This document shows positions 12,583 through 26,553 of a DNA stretch of 64,000 nt, piece by piece. The stretch's first letter is position 1; each line of letters starts with the position of its first letter. A model generated the notes under the pieces. The model did no database searches, had not been told where the DNA came from, and was given only the letters and a program-made list of their open reading frames with translations. Source of the stretch: Pseudomonas sp. GGS8 (GTDB lineage Bacteria > Pseudomonadota > Gammaproteobacteria > Pseudomonadales > Pseudomonadaceae); contig NZ_JALJWF010000001.1 of assembly GCF_024168645.1 (NCBI RefSeq), positions 1,851,001 through 1,915,000 on the forward strand. The letters run 5' to 3'. The translations under genes were made by a program, and so were the position numbers.

Positions 12583-14484
12583 GTGGTGGATTTCCCTTCC
12601 CGTTTTGAAGTGATCGTCATCGGCGGCGGTCATGCCGGTACCGAGGCAGCACTTGCATCAGCACGTATGGGGGCAAAAACCCTGTTGCTGACGCATAACG
12701 TGGAAACCCTCGGTGCCATGAGCTGCAACCCCGCCATTGGTGGGATCGGCAAAAGCCATCTGGTCAAGGAAATCGATGCCCTGGGCGGCGCGATGGCCAT
12801 GGCTACCGATAAAGGTGGTATTCAATTTCGCGTATTGAACAGCCGCAAAGGCCCAGCCGTGCGCGCCACTCGCGCCCAGGCAGATCGGGTTCTATACAAG
12901 GCAGCTGTCCGCGAAACTTTGGAAAACCAGCCGAACCTGTGGATATTTCAACAGGCAGCCGATGACCTGATCGTCGAACAGGAACAGGTGCGCGGTGTTG
13001 TCACCCAAATGGGCCTGCGGTTCTTCGCCGATTCCGTGGTGTTGACCACCGGGACCTTCCTCGGCGGACTTATCCACATTGGCATGCAGAATTATTCCGG
13101 CGGTCGCGCCGGTGATCCGCCGTCGATTGCCTTGGCACATCGTCTGCGTGAATTGCCATTGCGTGTCGGTCGCCTGAAAACCGGTACACCGCCGCGTATT
13201 GACGGTCGCTCTGTGGATTTCTCGGTCATGACCGAACAAGCAGGGGATACACCGATTCCGGTGATGTCGTTCATGGGCTCCAAAGAGCAGCATCCGAAAC
13301 AGGTCAGCTGCTGGATTACCCACACCAACGCCCGGACCCACGAAATCATTGCCGCCAACCTCGACCGTTCGCCAATGTATTCCGATGCTGGGTTGATTGA
13401 AGGCATTGGCCCACGTTATTGCCCATCGATCGAAGACAAGATCCACCGCTTTGCCGACAAGGAAAGCCACCAGGTCTTCATCGAACCGGAAGGGTTGACC
13501 ACTCACGAGCTGTACCCGAACGGGATATCCACATCCTTGCCGTTCGACGTGCAATTGCAGATTGTGCAATCGATCCGTGGCATGGAAAACGCGCACATCG
13601 TGCGTCCGGGCTACGCCATCGAGTACGACTATTTCGACCCGCGTGACCTGAAGTACAGCCTGGAAACCAAAGTGATCGGTGGTCTGTTCTTCGCCGGGCA
13701 AATCAACGGCACCACCGGTTACGAAGAAGCCGGCGCCCAGGGTTTGCTGGCCGGAGCCAACGCTGCACTGCGAGCCCAGGGCAAAGACGCCTGGTGCCCG
13801 CGTCGCGACGAAGCGTACATCGGCGTTTTGGTTGACGACCTGATTACTCTCGGTACCCAGGAACCGTATCGGATGTTCACATCCCGTGCCGAATACCGCT
13901 TGATTCTGCGCGAAGACAACGCCGACCTGCGCCTGACCGAAAAAGGTCGCGAACTGGGTCTGGTGGATGATGTGCGTTGGGCGGCCTTCTGCAAAAAACG
14001 CGAAAGCATCGATCTGGAAGAACAACGCCTGAAAAGTACCTGGGTTCGCCCGGGCACCGAGCAGGGCGATGCGATTGCCGAGAAGTTCGGCACGCCGCTG
14101 ACCCATGAATACAATTTGCTCAATCTGCTGAGCCGTCCGGAAATCGACTACGCTGGTCTGATCGCCATAACCGGTGGGGGGGCAGACGATCCTCAGGTCG
14201 CCGAGCAGGTCGAAATCAAGACCAAGTACGCCGGTTACATCGATCGTCAACAGGATGAAATCGCACGCCTGCGGGCCAGTGAAGACACCAAACTGCCTGT
14301 GGATATCGATTACACGAACATTTCAGGTCTCTCCAAAGAGATCCAGAGCAAGCTAGGTGCGACCCGTCCAGAGACTTTGGGCCATGCGTCGCGTATTCCG
14401 GGCGTTACCCCGGCAGCGATTTCGCTGTTGATGATTCATTTGAAAAAACGCGGCGCGGGCCGTCAGTTGGAGCAAAGCGCTTGA
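12583..14484 (+). CDS. mnmG: tRNA uridine-5-carboxymethylaminomethyl(34) synthesis enzyme MnmG
   Basis: FAD-dependent partner of MnmE, 633 residues. The Rossmann FAD site is [20 protein letters not shown] near the start. Family blocks [23 protein letters not shown] and the [13 protein letters not shown] motif are present. A C-terminal helical domain ends [13 protein letters not shown]. Two tandem GTG codons (12583, 12586) can start it; I took the first. It overlaps rsmG by four bases (TTGA). Confidence 0.97.
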   Translation: MVDFPSRFEVIVIGGGHAGTEAALASARMGAKTLLLTHNVETLGAMSCNPAIGGIGKSHLVKEIDALGGAMAMATDKGGIQFRVLNSRKGPAVRATRAQADRVLYKAAVRETLENQPNLWIFQQAADDLIVEQEQVRGVVTQMGLRFFADSVVLTTGTFLGGLIHIGMQNYSGGRAGDPPSIALAHRLRELPLRVGRLKTGTPPRIDGRSVDFSVMTEQAGDTPIPVMSFMGSKEQHPKQVSCWITHTNARTHEIIAANLDRSPMYSDAGLIEGIGPRYCPSIEDKIHRFADKESHQVFIEPEGLTTHELYPNGISTSLPFDVQLQIVQSIRGMENAHIVRPGYAIEYDYFDPRDLKYSLETKVIGGLFFAGQINGTTGYEEAGAQGLLAGANAALRAQGKDAWCPRRDEAYIGVLVDDLITLGTQEPYRMFTSRAEYRLILREDNADLRLTEKGRELGLVDDVRWAAFCKKRESIDLEEQRLKSTWVRPGTEQGDAIAEKFGTPLTHEYNLLNLLSRPEIDYAGLIAITGGGADDPQVAEQVEIKTKYAGYIDRQQDEIARLRASEDTKLPVDIDYTNISGLSKEIQSKLGATRPETLGHASRIPGVTPAAISLLMIHLKKRGAGRQLEQSA

Positions 14485-15125
14485 GTTCGTTGGTTACCTC
14501 GCAACATGCAGAAGAGTTATCCACAGGTGCTCGCCAGCTCGGTGTCACACTGACGGAAGCCCAGCACGCTCAGCTGCTGGGTTATCTGGCCTTGTTGATC
14601 AAATGGAACAAGGCTTACAACCTGACCGCCGTGCGCGATCCGGACGAAATGGTCTCCCGTCACCTGCTCGATAGCTTGAGCGTGATGTCATTCGTCGAAA
14701 ATGGTCGCTGGCTGGACGTTGGCAGCGGCGGCGGCATGCCGGGTATTCCGTTGGCGATTCTTTTTCCAGAGTCCCTGGTGACCTGTCTGGATAGCAATGG
14801 CAAGAAAACCCGCTTCCTGACCCAGGTCAAACTCGAACTCAAACTGGATAACCTGCAAGTTATCCACAGTCGCGTCGAAGCCTTCCAACCTGAACTGCCA
14901 TTCAACGGGATCATTTCCCGGGCGTTCAGCAGCATGGAGAACTTCAGCAACTGGACTCGCCATTTGGGCGACGCCGATACACGCTGGCTGGCAATGAAGG
15001 GCGTTCATCCCGCCGATGAGCTGGTAGCATTGCCGGCAGACTTCCACCTCGATAGCGAACACGCCCTGGCCGTACCCGGTTGCCAAGGCCAACGCCATCT
15101 GCTGATACTGCGCCGCACGGCATGA
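14481..15125 (+). CDS. rsmG: 16S rRNA (guanine(527)-N(7))-methyltransferase RsmG
   Basis: SAM-dependent methyltransferase of 214 residues acting on G527 of 16S rRNA. It has the [21 protein letters not shown] region, the SAM site [17 protein letters not shown], and [11 protein letters not shown]. The start is a TTG overlapping the mnmG stop (TTGA), which suggests translational coupling. Two perfect DnaA boxes lie inside (14517-14525 and 14860-14868). Confidence 0.95.
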   Translation: MSSLVTSQHAEELSTGARQLGVTLTEAQHAQLLGYLALLIKWNKAYNLTAVRDPDEMVSRHLLDSLSVMSFVENGRWLDVGSGGGMPGIPLAILFPESLVTCLDSNGKKTRFLTQVKLELKLDNLQVIHSRVEAFQPELPFNGIISRAFSSMENFSNWTRHLGDADTRWLAMKGVHPADELVALPADFHLDSEHALAVPGCQGQRHLLILRRTA

Positions 15126-15143
15126 TTGGGAACACAAGCAAGA

Positions 15144-15941
15144 ATGGCTAAGGTATTCGCGATAGCGAACCAAAAGGGTGGTGTGGGCAAGACCACCACC
15201 TGCATCAACCTCGCAGCTTCCCTGGTCGCTACCAAGCGTCGGGTGCTGTTGATCGATCTTGATCCACAGGGCAACGCCACCATGGGTAGCGGTGTGGATA
15301 AACACGGCCTGGAAAACTCGGTCTACGATCTGCTGATCGGTGAATGCGATCTGGCCCAGGCCATGCACTATTCCGAACACGGTGGTTACCAGTTGTTGCC
15401 GGCCAACCGCGATCTGACCGCGGCCGAAGTCGTTCTGCTGGAAATGCAGATGAAGGAAAGCCGCCTGCGCAGTGCGTTGGCGCCGATCCGTGAAAACTAC
15501 GATTACATTTTGATCGACTGCCCGCCATCGCTGTCGATGCTCACGCTCAATGCGCTGGTTGCCGCTGACGGGGTCATTATCCCCATGCAGTGCGAGTACT
15601 TCGCACTCGAAGGGTTGAGCGACCTTGTGGATAACATCAAGCGCATTGCCGAACTGCTGAACCCGAACCTGAAAGTCGAAGGCCTGTTGCGGACTATGTA
15701 CGACCCGCGCCTGAGCCTGATGAACGACGTCTCGGCACAGCTCAAGGAACACTTCGGTGATCAGCTCTACGACACCGTGATTCCGCGCAACATCCGTCTG
15801 GCCGAAGCGCCAAGCTATGGCATGCCGGCGCTGGCGTACGATAAATCATCGCGCGGCGCGATTGCCTATCTGGCATTGGCCGGCGAGATGGTTCGCCGTC
15901 AACGCAAAAATTCACGCACCGCCGCTGCCCAGGCAACTTAA
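15144..15941 (+). CDS. parA: Chromosome partitioning ATPase ParA (Soj)
   Basis: Deviant-Walker ParA ATPase of 265 residues that drives segregation of the ParB-parS complex. It begins MAKVFAIANQKGGVGKTTTCINLAA with the signature lysine motif KGGVGKTT, followed by LLIDLDPQGNATMGSG and LIDCPPSLSMLTLNAL. It lacks an N-terminal DNA-binding extension, as usual for chromosomal ParA. I started at the ATG at 15144. Two perfect DnaA boxes lie within it (15293-15301, 15626-15634). parB follows after nine bases. Confidence 0.96.
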   Translation: MAKVFAIANQKGGVGKTTTCINLAASLVATKRRVLLIDLDPQGNATMGSGVDKHGLENSVYDLLIGECDLAQAMHYSEHGGYQLLPANRDLTAAEVVLLEMQMKESRLRSALAPIRENYDYILIDCPPSLSMLTLNALVAADGVIIPMQCEYFALEGLSDLVDNIKRIAELLNPNLKVEGLLRTMYDPRLSLMNDVSAQLKEHFGDQLYDTVIPRNIRLAEAPSYGMPALAYDKSSRGAIAYLALAGEMVRRQRKNSRTAAAQAT

Positions 15942-15950
15942 GGAATCCCC

Positions 15951-16823
15951 ATGGCCGTCAAGAAACGAGGTCTCGGACGTGGACTGGATGCACTGCTGAG
16001 TGGTCCGACTGTCAGCTCGCTGGAAGAACAAGCGGTGCAAGCCGACCAGCGTGAGCTGCAGCACCTGCCCCTGGACCTGATCCAGCGTGGCAAGTACCAG
16101 CCGCGTCGGGACATGGATCCTCAGGCGCTGGAAGAGCTGGCGCAGTCGATCAAGGCCCAGGGCGTGATGCAGCCGATCGTGGTTCGCCCGATCGGCAGTG
16201 GCCGTTTCGAAATTATCGCCGGCGAACGCCGCTGGCGCGCCAGCCAGCAGGCTGGCCAGGAAACCATCCCGGCGATGGTTCGCGATGTGCCGGATGAAAC
16301 CGCCATCGCCATGGCGCTGATCGAGAATATCCAGCGCGAAGACCTCAATCCGATCGAAGAAGCGGTGGCCTTGCAGCGTTTGCAGCAGGAATTCCAGCTG
16401 ACTCAGCAACAAGTGGCCGAGGCTGTGGGTAAGTCCCGCGTCACCGTGGCCAACCTGTTGCGCCTGATTTCGTTGCCGGAAGTCATCAAGACCATGCTGT
16501 CTCACGGCGACCTGGAAATGGGTCATGCCCGCGCCTTGCTGGGTTTACCGGAAAATCAACAGGTTGAAGGGGCGCGACATGTTGTCGCACGGGGGCTGAC
16601 TGTGCGCCAGACTGAAGCACTGGTTCGCCAGTGGTTGGGTGGCAAACCGGAGCCTGTGGAACCGGCAAAACCGGACCCGGATATCGCCCGGCTCGAGCAG
16701 CGCCTGGCCGAGCGCCTAGGCTCTGCGGTGCAGATCCGCCACGGAAAGAAGGGTAAGGGGCAGTTGGTGATCGGCTACAACTCTCTTGATGAACTTCAAG
16801 GTGTGCTCGCACACATCCGCTGA
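15951..16823 (+). CDS. parB: Chromosome partitioning protein ParB (Spo0J)
   Basis: CTP-dependent DNA clamp of 290 residues that binds parS. It has KKRGLGRGLDALLSG at the N-terminus (ParA-contact region), the CTPase/ParB domain with GERRWRASQQAG and IALIENIQREDLNPIEEA-like motifs, and a helix-turn-helix around TQQQVAEAVGKSRVTVANLLRL. A C-terminal dimer domain follows. Its likely targets in this window are the parS sites at 3788, 4418 and 63052. Confidence 0.96.
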   Translation: MAVKKRGLGRGLDALLSGPTVSSLEEQAVQADQRELQHLPLDLIQRGKYQPRRDMDPQALEELAQSIKAQGVMQPIVVRPIGSGRFEIIAGERRWRASQQAGQETIPAMVRDVPDETAIAMALIENIQREDLNPIEEAVALQRLQQEFQLTQQQVAEAVGKSRVTVANLLRLISLPEVIKTMLSHGDLEMGHARALLGLPENQQVEGARHVVARGLTVRQTEALVRQWLGGKPEPVEPAKPDPDIARLEQRLAERLGSAVQIRHGKKGKGQLVIGYNSLDELQGVLAHIR

Positions 16824-16868
16824 AACAATTCCTCTTGTAGCGTGAAGTCGGAAATCACTACCTGACAG

Positions 16869-16897
16869 TTGAATAGGGGCAGAACCGCCCCTATACT
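16869..16897 (+). promoter_or_regulatory. Probable promoter of the atp operon with palindrome in the spacer
   Basis: TTGAAT (16869-16874) and TATACT (16892-16897) are 17 bases apart, about 75 bases before atpI. The spacer is almost filled by an inverted repeat (AGGGGC at 16875-16880, GCCCCT at 16887-16892), which could be an operator or a hairpin. Confidence 0.6.
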
Positions 16898-16971
16898 CTG
16901 CGCGCATTTTGTCGGCACAAATTATGCCAAGTTATTGAACTATGGCAGCCGACCATTGGGGAGCAAAAGTG

Positions 16972-18265
<1,294 letters not shown>

Positions 18266-18383
18266 GACCCGTCTCGACTGGTCTGATGTCCCGCCCGGTC
18301 AAACGGGTGGGTGCCCTAAACGGGCTATGAAACGATTTGTTTTACCGCTTTAAAATCTAAAAAACCTAAACCATACGACGTAA

Positions 18384-18656
<273 letters not shown>

Positions 18657-18712
18657 TCACTCGAATCGTCGAGTGATTGGTGTGTTGTGCAACGAACGAG
18701 CGAGGTGTTGGC

Positions 18713-19183
18713 GTGAACATTAATGCAACCCTGATTGGCCAGTCCGTTGCGTTCTTAATTTTTGTACTTTTTTGCATGAAGTTCGTATGGCCTCCGGTCA
18801 TCGCGGCTTTGCACGAACGTCAGAAGAAGATCGCGGATGGACTGGACGCTGCCGCCCGAGCAGCTCGCGACCTGGAGTTGGCCCAAGATAAAGCGGGTCA
18901 ACAACTGCGCGAAGCGAAAGCTCAGGCAGCCGAAATCATTGAGCAAGCCAAGAAACGCGGTAACCAGATCGTTGAAGAGGCTGTTGAAAAAGCCCGTATC
19001 GACGCTGACCGTGTGAAGGTTCAGGCTCAGGCCGAGATCGAGCAGGAACTGAACAGTGTCAAAGACGCGCTGCGTGCCCAACTGGGTGCACTGGCTGTCG
19101 GCGGCGCCGAGAAGATCCTGGGTGCCACAATCGATCAAAACGCGCACGCGGAGCTGGTAAACAAACTGGCTGCTGAAATTTAA
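18713..19183 (+). CDS. atpF: F0F1 ATP synthase subunit b
   Basis: Peripheral stalk subunit of 156 residues. One N-terminal membrane helix ([23 protein letters not shown]) is followed by a long charged coiled coil. The start is a GTG at 18713 giving [10 protein letters not shown], preceded by GAGG. Upstream in-frame codons overlap the intergenic region and are not family-like. It ends 12 bases before atpH. Confidence 0.96.
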   Translation: MNINATLIGQSVAFLIFVLFCMKFVWPPVIAALHERQKKIADGLDAAARAARDLELAQDKAGQQLREAKAQAAEIIEQAKKRGNQIVEEAVEKARIDADRVKVQAQAEIEQELNSVKDALRAQLGALAVGGAEKILGATIDQNAHAELVNKLAAEI

Positions 19184-19195
19184 GCGAGGGCGATC

Positions 19196-19732
19196 ATGGC
19201 AGAATTGACCACGTTGGCCCGACCTTACGCTAAGGCAGCCTTCGAGCACGCCCAGGCCCACCAGCAACTGGCCTCTTGGTCAGCCATGCTCGGCCTGGCT
19301 GCAGCAGTGTCGCAAGACGACACCATGCAGCGCGTGCTCAAGGCCCCGCGACTGACGAGCGCAGACAAGGCCGCCACGTTTATTGACGTGTGCGGCGACA
19401 AGTTTGATGCCAAGGCACAGAACTTCATTAACGTCGTTGCCGAAAACGACCGTCTCCCGCTGTTGCCGGAGATCGCCGCTCTGTTCGACCTGTACAAGGC
19501 CGAACAAGAGAAGTCGGTAGACGTTGAAGTCACCAGTGCTTTTGCATTGAACCAAGAACAGCAAGACAAACTCGCCAAGGTTCTCAGTGCACGACTCGAC
19601 CGGGAAGTGCGCCTGCAAGTTGCGGAAGACAAATCCCTCATTGGGGGCATTGTCATTCGCGCCGGCGACCTGGTTATCGATGGCTCGGTTCGCGGGAAAC
19701 TCGCAAGCCTTGCCGAAGCATTGAAATCTTGA
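19196..19732 (+). CDS. atpH: F0F1 ATP synthase subunit delta
   Basis: A 178-residue soluble stalk protein that links the b subunits to the top of F1. It has the family N-terminus [17 protein letters not shown] and the C-terminal [25 protein letters not shown] block. It lies between atpF and atpA in the conserved order. Confidence 0.97.
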   Translation: MAELTTLARPYAKAAFEHAQAHQQLASWSAMLGLAAAVSQDDTMQRVLKAPRLTSADKAATFIDVCGDKFDAKAQNFINVVAENDRLPLLPEIAALFDLYKAEQEKSVDVEVTSAFALNQEQQDKLAKVLSARLDREVRLQVAEDKSLIGGIVIRAGDLVIDGSVRGKLASLAEALKS

Positions 19733-19753
19733 GTTTGAAGGGGCAGCAGAGCA

Positions 19754-21298
19754 ATGCAGCAACTCAATCCTTCCGAAATAAGTGAAATTATCAAGGGCCG
19801 CATCGACAAGCTCGATGTGACCTCCCAAGCCCGTAACGAAGGCACAGTCGTCAGCGTATCTGACGGTATCGTGCGGATTCACGGTCTGGCCGACGTTATG
19901 TACGGCGAGATGATCGAGTTTCCGGGCGGCGTCTTCGGTATGGCTCTCAACCTCGAGCAAGACTCTGTAGGTGCCGTTGTATTGGGCTCCTACCAGACTC
20001 TGGCCGAAGGCATGAGCGCCAAGTGCACCGGCCGCATCCTCGAAGTTCCGGTGGGTAAGGAACTGCTGGGTCGCGTTGTCGACGCACTGGGTAACCCAGT
20101 TGACGGCAAAGGTCCGCTGAACAACACCGAGACCGACGCGGTCGAGAAAGTTGCTCCTGGCGTGATCTGGCGTAAGTCGGTAGACCAGCCTGTACAGACT
20201 GGCTACAAGGCTGTCGATGCCATGATCCCTGTCGGCCGTGGCCAGCGTGAGCTGATCATCGGTGACCGTCAGATCGGTAAAACCGCTCTGGCGATCGACG
20301 CGATCATCAACCAGAAAGACAGCGGCATTTTCTGCGTCTACGTAGCGATCGGTCAGAAGCAATCGACCATCGCCAACGTGGTTCGCAAGCTGGAAGAAAA
20401 CGGCGCACTGGCTAACACCATCGTCGTGGCTGCGAGCGCTTCGGAATCTGCAGCACTGCAATTCCTGGCACCGTACTCCGGTTGCACCATGGGCGAATAC
20501 TTCCGCGACCGCGGTGAAGACGCGCTGATCGTTTATGACGATCTGTCCAAGCAAGCAGTGGCTTACCGCCAGATTTCCCTGCTGCTGCGCCGTCCACCGG
20601 GCCGTGAAGCTTACCCAGGCGACGTGTTCTATCTCCACTCCCGTCTGCTGGAGCGCGCATCCCGCGTTTCGGAAGAGTACGTAGAGAAGTTCACCAACGG
20701 CGCAGTGACTGGCAAAACCGGTTCCCTGACCGCACTGCCGATCATCGAAACCCAGGCTGGCGACGTTTCCGCGTTCGTTCCGACCAACGTGATTTCCATC
20801 ACCGACGGTCAGATCTTCCTGGAATCGGCCATGTTCAACTCCGGGATCCGTCCTGCTGTGAACGCCGGTGTTTCGGTATCCCGTGTGGGTGGTGCCGCTC
20901 AGACCAAGATCATCAAGAAGCTGTCCGGTGGTATCCGTACCGCTCTGGCTCAGTACCGTGAACTGGCGGCATTCGCCCAGTTCGCTTCTGACCTGGACGA
21001 AGCGACCCGTAAGCAACTTGAGCATGGTCAGCGCGTTACCGAGCTGATGAAGCAGAAGCAATACGCACCAATGTCGATCGCTGACATGGCGCTGTCGCTG
21101 TATGCCGCTGAGCGTGGGTTCCTGACTGACGTCGAAATCGCCAAGATCGGCAGCTTTGAACAAGCGCTGATTGCTTTCTTCAACCGCGATCACGCCGATT
21201 TGATGGCGAAGATCAACGTGAAGGGTGACTTCAATGACGAAATCGACGCTGGCATGAAAGCCGGTATCGAGAAGTTCAAGGCCACCCAAACCTGGTAA
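19754..21298 (+). CDS. atpA: F0F1 ATP synthase subunit alpha
   Basis: Non-catalytic nucleotide-binding subunit of F1, 514 residues. Walker A is [13 protein letters not shown] at about residue 170, and the signature [17 protein letters not shown] lies at about 370. It forms the hexamer with AtpD. Confidence 0.98.
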   Translation: MQQLNPSEISEIIKGRIDKLDVTSQARNEGTVVSVSDGIVRIHGLADVMYGEMIEFPGGVFGMALNLEQDSVGAVVLGSYQTLAEGMSAKCTGRILEVPVGKELLGRVVDALGNPVDGKGPLNNTETDAVEKVAPGVIWRKSVDQPVQTGYKAVDAMIPVGRGQRELIIGDRQIGKTALAIDAIINQKDSGIFCVYVAIGQKQSTIANVVRKLEENGALANTIVVAASASESAALQFLAPYSGCTMGEYFRDRGEDALIVYDDLSKQAVAYRQISLLLRRPPGREAYPGDVFYLHSRLLERASRVSEEYVEKFTNGAVTGKTGSLTALPIIETQAGDVSAFVPTNVISITDGQIFLESAMFNSGIRPAVNAGVSVSRVGGAAQTKIIKKLSGGIRTALAQYRELAAFAQFASDLDEATRKQLEHGQRVTELMKQKQYAPMSIADMALSLYAAERGFLTDVEIAKIGSFEQALIAFFNRDHADLMAKINVKGDFNDEIDAGMKAGIEKFKATQTW

Positions 21299-21348
21299 GC
21301 CGCAGCGGGAGCCGCAAGGCTCCCGCTTGCTAACCTGATAGGTGTTAC

Positions 21349-22209
21349 ATGGCAGGCGCAAAAGAGATTCGCAGTAAGATTGCGAGCATCAAAAGCACGC
21401 AAAAGATTACCAGCGCCATGGAAAAAGTGGCGGTCAGCAAAATGCGCAAGGCACAAATGCGCATGGCTGCTAGCCGTCCTTACGCGGAGCGCATCCGCCA
21501 GGTTATTGGCCATCTGGCCAACGCCAACCCGGAATATCGCCACCCGTTCATGATCGACCGTGAAGTAAAGCGCGTCGGTTACGTCGTGGTGAGCAGTGAC
21601 CGTGGTCTGTGTGGTGGCTTGAACACCAACCTGTTCAAGGCTCTGGTCAAGGACATGGCGGTAAACCGCGAAAACGGCGTCGAGATCGATCTGTGTGTCG
21701 TTGGTAGCAAGGGTGCGGCTTTCTTCCGCAACTTCGGCGGTAACGTCGTTGCAGCTATCAGCCACCTGGGTGAAGAGCCGTCGATCAATGACTTGATCGG
21801 CAGCGTCAAGGTGATGCTGGATGCCTACCTGGACGGCCGTATTGACCGCCTGTCCGTGGTGTCCAACAAGTTCATCAACACCATGACACAACAGCCTACC
21901 GTGGAGCAGTTGATTCCACTGGTGGCAACCCCGGATCAGGAACTCAAGCACCACTGGGATTATCTGTACGAACCGGACGCCAAAGAGCTGCTTGACGGCT
22001 TGATGGTCCGTTACGTGGAGTCGCAGGTCTACCAGGCGGTGGTCGAGAACAACGCGGCTGAACAAGCTGCGCGGATGATCGCGATGAAGAACGCTACCGA
22101 CAACGCCGGTGATTTGATCAGCGATTTGCAGCTGGTCTACAACAAGGCGCGTCAGGCTGCGATCACCCAAGAGATCTCGGAAATCGTCGGCGGCGCTGCC
22201 GCGGTTTAA
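21349..22209 (+). CDS. atpG: F0F1 ATP synthase subunit gamma
   Basis: Central rotor shaft of 286 residues. The N-terminal helix [20 protein letters not shown] and the C-terminal helix with [21 protein letters not shown] form the coiled coil inside the alpha-beta hexamer. DRGLCGGLN is the conserved middle block. Confidence 0.97.
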   Translation: MAGAKEIRSKIASIKSTQKITSAMEKVAVSKMRKAQMRMAASRPYAERIRQVIGHLANANPEYRHPFMIDREVKRVGYVVVSSDRGLCGGLNTNLFKALVKDMAVNRENGVEIDLCVVGSKGAAFFRNFGGNVVAAISHLGEEPSINDLIGSVKVMLDAYLDGRIDRLSVVSNKFINTMTQQPTVEQLIPLVATPDQELKHHWDYLYEPDAKELLDGLMVRYVESQVYQAVVENNAAEQAARMIAMKNATDNAGDLISDLQLVYNKARQAAITQEISEIVGGAAAV

Positions 22210-23616
<1,407 letters not shown>

Positions 23617-23661
23617 TCCCGGCGCCCGGCAACGGGCGCTAATTTAGGTTGAGGCAATCAG

Positions 23662-24087
23662 ATGGCTATGACAGTCCATTGCGATATCGTCAGCGCGGAA
23701 GGGGAAATCTTCTCCGGCCTGGTCGAGATGGTGGTTGCACACGGTGCTCTGGGTGATCTTGGTATCGCCCTGGGTCACGCGCCGCTGATCACCAATCTCA
23801 AGCCGGGCCCGATCCGCCTGATCAAGCAGGGCGGGGAAGAGGAGGTGTATTACATCTCCGGTGGTTTCCTCGAGGTTCAGCCGAACATGGTCAAGGTTCT
23901 CGCCGACACCGTGCAGCGCGCTGCCGACCTGGACGAAGCCGCAGCTTTGGAAGCCGTTAAGGCTGCCGAGAAAGCCTTGCATGAGCGAGGCGCGGAATTC
24001 GATTACGGTTCTGCTGCCGCACGTCTGGCCGAGGCTGCAGCTCAGCTGCGCACCGTCCAGCAGATCCGCAAGAAGTTCGGCCACTAA
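23662..24087 (+). CDS. atpC: F0F1 ATP synthase subunit epsilon
   Basis: A 141-residue subunit with an N-terminal beta-sandwich ([53 protein letters not shown]) and a C-terminal helical hairpin that can inhibit ATP hydrolysis. It is the last gene of the operon, followed by a terminator. Confidence 0.97.
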   Translation: MAMTVHCDIVSAEGEIFSGLVEMVVAHGALGDLGIALGHAPLITNLKPGPIRLIKQGGEEEVYYISGGFLEVQPNMVKVLADTVQRAADLDEAAALEAVKAAEKALHERGAEFDYGSAAARLAEAAAQLRTVQQIRKKFGH

Positions 24088-24115
24088 TCGGCCATCGACT
24101 TGTTGTGCGATTATT

Positions 24116-24145
24116 AAAAAGGGTAGCCTCGGCTACCCTTTTTTC
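24116..24145 (+). terminator. Terminator of the atp operon
   Basis: A perfect eight-base stem GGGTAGCC/GGCTACCC (24121-24128 with 24131-24138) is flanked by a run of A upstream and a T run downstream. Confidence 0.92.
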
Positions 24146-24203
24146 TTTTCCGATTTTCATCACCTGGTCGCAGTTGCTGACCACCCAGGATTGGTAGCCA
24201 GTC

Positions 24204-25571
24204 ATGTCCCTTGAAATTGTTATTCTCGCTGCCGGGCAAGGCACTCGCATGCGTTCGGCCTTGCCGAAAGTCCTCCATCCGATTGCCGGTAACTCAATGC
24301 TTGGCCATGTTATCCACAGCGCCCGGCAACTTGATCCACAGCGCATCCACGTGGTGATCGGCCATGGTGCCGAAGCGGTTCGCGAGCGTCTGGCCGCCGA
24401 TGACCTGAATTTCGTCCTGCAGGACCAACAACTGGGTACCGGTCATGCGGTAGCCCAGGCTGTGCCGTTCATCGAGTCCGACACCGTGCTGATTCTCTAC
24501 GGTGACGTACCGTTGATCGAAGTCGAAACCCTGCAACGTCTGCTCAAGCAAGCTGCACCAAAGCGATTGGGCCTGCTGACGGTCGAGCTGGATGACCCGA
24601 CTGGCTACGGCCGCATTGTCCGTGATGCCGCCGGTAACGTGACTGCCATCGTCGAGCAGAAAGATGCCAACGCGGCTGAGCGTGCGATCACCGAAGGCAA
24701 TACCGGCATTCTGGCGGTGCCTTCCCAGCGTTTGGGCGATTGGCTGAGCCGCCTTTCCAACAACAATGCCCAGGGCGAGTACTACCTGACAGACGTGATC
24801 GCCATGGCGGTCAGCGATGGTCTGGTAGTGGCCACCGAACAACCCCATGACGCCATGGAAGTGCAGGGCGCCAATGATCGCAAACAACTGGCCGAGCTGG
24901 AGCGTCACTATCAGCTGCGCGCCGCTCGTCGTTTGATGGCTCAGGGCGTGACCCTGCGCGACCCGGCCCGCTTCGATGTACGCGGCGAAGTCATCGTCGG
25001 CCGCGATGTGCTGATCGACATCAACGTGATCCTGGAAGGCAAAGTGGTCATCGAGGACGACGTGGTGATCGGTCCGAACTGCGTGATCAAGGACAGCACC
25101 CTGCGCAAAGGCGTGGTGATCAAGGCCAACAGCCATATCGAAGGCGCGATTCTCGGCGAAGGCAGCGATGCCGGCCCGTTCGCTCGTTTGCGTCCCGGCA
25201 CGGTGCTGGAAGCTCGCGCGCATGTGGGTAACTTCGTTGAACTGAAGAACGCTCATATGGGTGAAGGCGCCAAGGCCGGTCACTTGACGTATCTGGGTGA
25301 TGCGGAGGTCGGGGCGCGTACCAACATCGGCGCGGGTACCATCACCTGTAACTACGATGGTGCGAACAAGTGGAAAACCGTGCTGGGTGAAGATGTGTTT
25401 ATCGGCTCCAACAATTCGCTGGTGGCGCCTGTGGATATCTCATCGGGTGCGACCACGGCGGCCGGTTCGACCATTACTCAGAATGTGGATAACGCTCAGT
25501 TGGCCGTGGGCCGGGCTCGGCAGAAGAACATCGACGGCTGGAAGCGGCCGGAGAAGATCAAGAAGCGTTAA
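24204..25571 (+). CDS. glmU: Bifunctional UDP-GlcNAc pyrophosphorylase / glucosamine-1-phosphate N-acetyltransferase
   Basis: A 455-residue enzyme making UDP-GlcNAc from GlcN-1-P. The N-terminal uridyltransferase has [22 protein letters not shown] and LYGDVPLI. The C-terminal left-handed beta-helix (from about residue 250) has hexapeptide repeats and the acetyl-CoA region [17 protein letters not shown]. It works after GlmS (26554-28386) in the same pathway. Two perfect DnaA boxes lie inside (24310-24318 and 25484-25492). Confidence 0.97.
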   Translation: MSLEIVILAAGQGTRMRSALPKVLHPIAGNSMLGHVIHSARQLDPQRIHVVIGHGAEAVRERLAADDLNFVLQDQQLGTGHAVAQAVPFIESDTVLILYGDVPLIEVETLQRLLKQAAPKRLGLLTVELDDPTGYGRIVRDAAGNVTAIVEQKDANAAERAITEGNTGILAVPSQRLGDWLSRLSNNNAQGEYYLTDVIAMAVSDGLVVATEQPHDAMEVQGANDRKQLAELERHYQLRAARRLMAQGVTLRDPARFDVRGEVIVGRDVLIDINVILEGKVVIEDDVVIGPNCVIKDSTLRKGVVIKANSHIEGAILGEGSDAGPFARLRPGTVLEARAHVGNFVELKNAHMGEGAKAGHLTYLGDAEVGARTNIGAGTITCNYDGANKWKTVLGEDVFIGSNNSLVAPVDISSGATTAAGSTITQNVDNAQLAVGRARQKNIDGWKRPEKIKKR

Positions 25572-25608
25572 GTTATCCACAGCCGCATGATGCGGCGTCT
25601 ATGAGATT

Positions 25609-25676
25609 GCTTTCGCGGGCAAGCCTCGCTCCTACGGACGGTGATATCCCGTAGGAGCGAGGCTTGTCCGCGAAGC
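25609..25676. repeat. REPIN-like inverted repeat
   Basis: Two near-identical 26-27-base arms (25609-25635 and 25651-25676) containing GGCTTG(C/T)CCGCGAAAGC-type and GTAGGAGCGAGG-type sequence face each other around a 15-base centre. This is the typical paired REP of Pseudomonas, mobilised by RAYT transposases. Perfect DnaA boxes flank it at 25573-25581 and 25679-25687. Confidence 0.82.
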
Positions 25677-25775
25677 TTTTATCCACAGATCTTTTTTTTC
25701 ATATCCCGCTTGACGAAGTTTCGCTGATAGGTTTTGATTGCTTACGTTATCTTTCGAATCGAAACTTACCAAGCC

Positions 25776-26552
25776 ATGTCGAAACGCAATACACCCCAAC
25801 GTCGCCACAACATTCTCGCCTTGCTCAATGAGCAGGGGGAAGTCAGTGTGGATGAATTGGCCAAGCGTTTCGAAACTTCGGAAGTTACGATTCGCAAGGA
25901 CCTGGCAGCGCTTGAAAGCAACGGTCTGTTGCTGCGTCGTTATGGCGGGGCGGTCACCATGCCTCAGGAGCTGGTTGCCGACATTGGCCAGCCGGTTTCC
26001 AAATACAAGCAGGCCATTGCCCGAGCCGCGGTCACGCGGATTCGCGAGCATGCGCGCATCATTATCGACAGCGGCAGTACCACCGCCGCGATGATCCCGG
26101 AACTCGGCCAGCAACCGGGCCTGGTGGTGATGACCAACTCCCTGCATGTCGCCAATGCCTTGAGCGAACTCGAGCATGAGCCGGTGCTGTTGATGACCGG
26201 TGGTACCTGGGACCCGCATTCCGAGTCTTTCCAGGGGCAGGTGGCAGAGCAGGTACTACGCTCATATGACTTCGATCAGTTATTTATCGGTGCCGATGGC
26301 ATCGATCTGGTGCGCGGGACCACCACTTTCAATGAATTGCTGGGCCTGAGCCGTGTCATGGCCGAGGTTGCCCGCGAAGTGATCGTGATGGTCGAGGCCG
26401 ACAAGATCGGCCGCAAGATTCCCAATCTGGAGCTGCCTTGGAGCAGCGTCCATACCCTTATTACCGATGATCGCCTGCCGCTTGAGGCCCGCGATCAGAT
26501 TCAGGCCCGCGGCATCAATGTGATTTGCGCCGCTGTCAGTCAGGAGAACTAG
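25776..26552 (+). CDS. DeoR-family transcriptional regulator (GlmR-like)
   Basis: A 258-residue regulator with an N-terminal DeoR helix-turn-helix ([39 protein letters not shown]) and a C-terminal sugar-phosphate isomerase-like sensor domain ([36 protein letters not shown]). The ATG at 25776 gives the family N-terminus. It ends one base before glmS, so the two are co-transcribed, and it probably senses an amino-sugar phosphate to tune glmS. The gene name is an inference from context. Confidence 0.88.
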   Translation: MSKRNTPQRRHNILALLNEQGEVSVDELAKRFETSEVTIRKDLAALESNGLLLRRYGGAVTMPQELVADIGQPVSKYKQAIARAAVTRIREHARIIIDSGSTTAAMIPELGQQPGLVVMTNSLHVANALSELEHEPVLLMTGGTWDPHSESFQGQVAEQVLRSYDFDQLFIGADGIDLVRGTTTFNELLGLSRVMAEVAREVIVMVEADKIGRKIPNLELPWSSVHTLITDDRLPLEARDQIQARGINVICAAVSQEN

Positions 26553-26553
26553 C

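Noticed and set aside
19280..21361. Long leftward open frame (693 aa) opposite atpH/atpA
   Set aside because: Antisense shadow of conserved ATP synthase genes; no family similarity.
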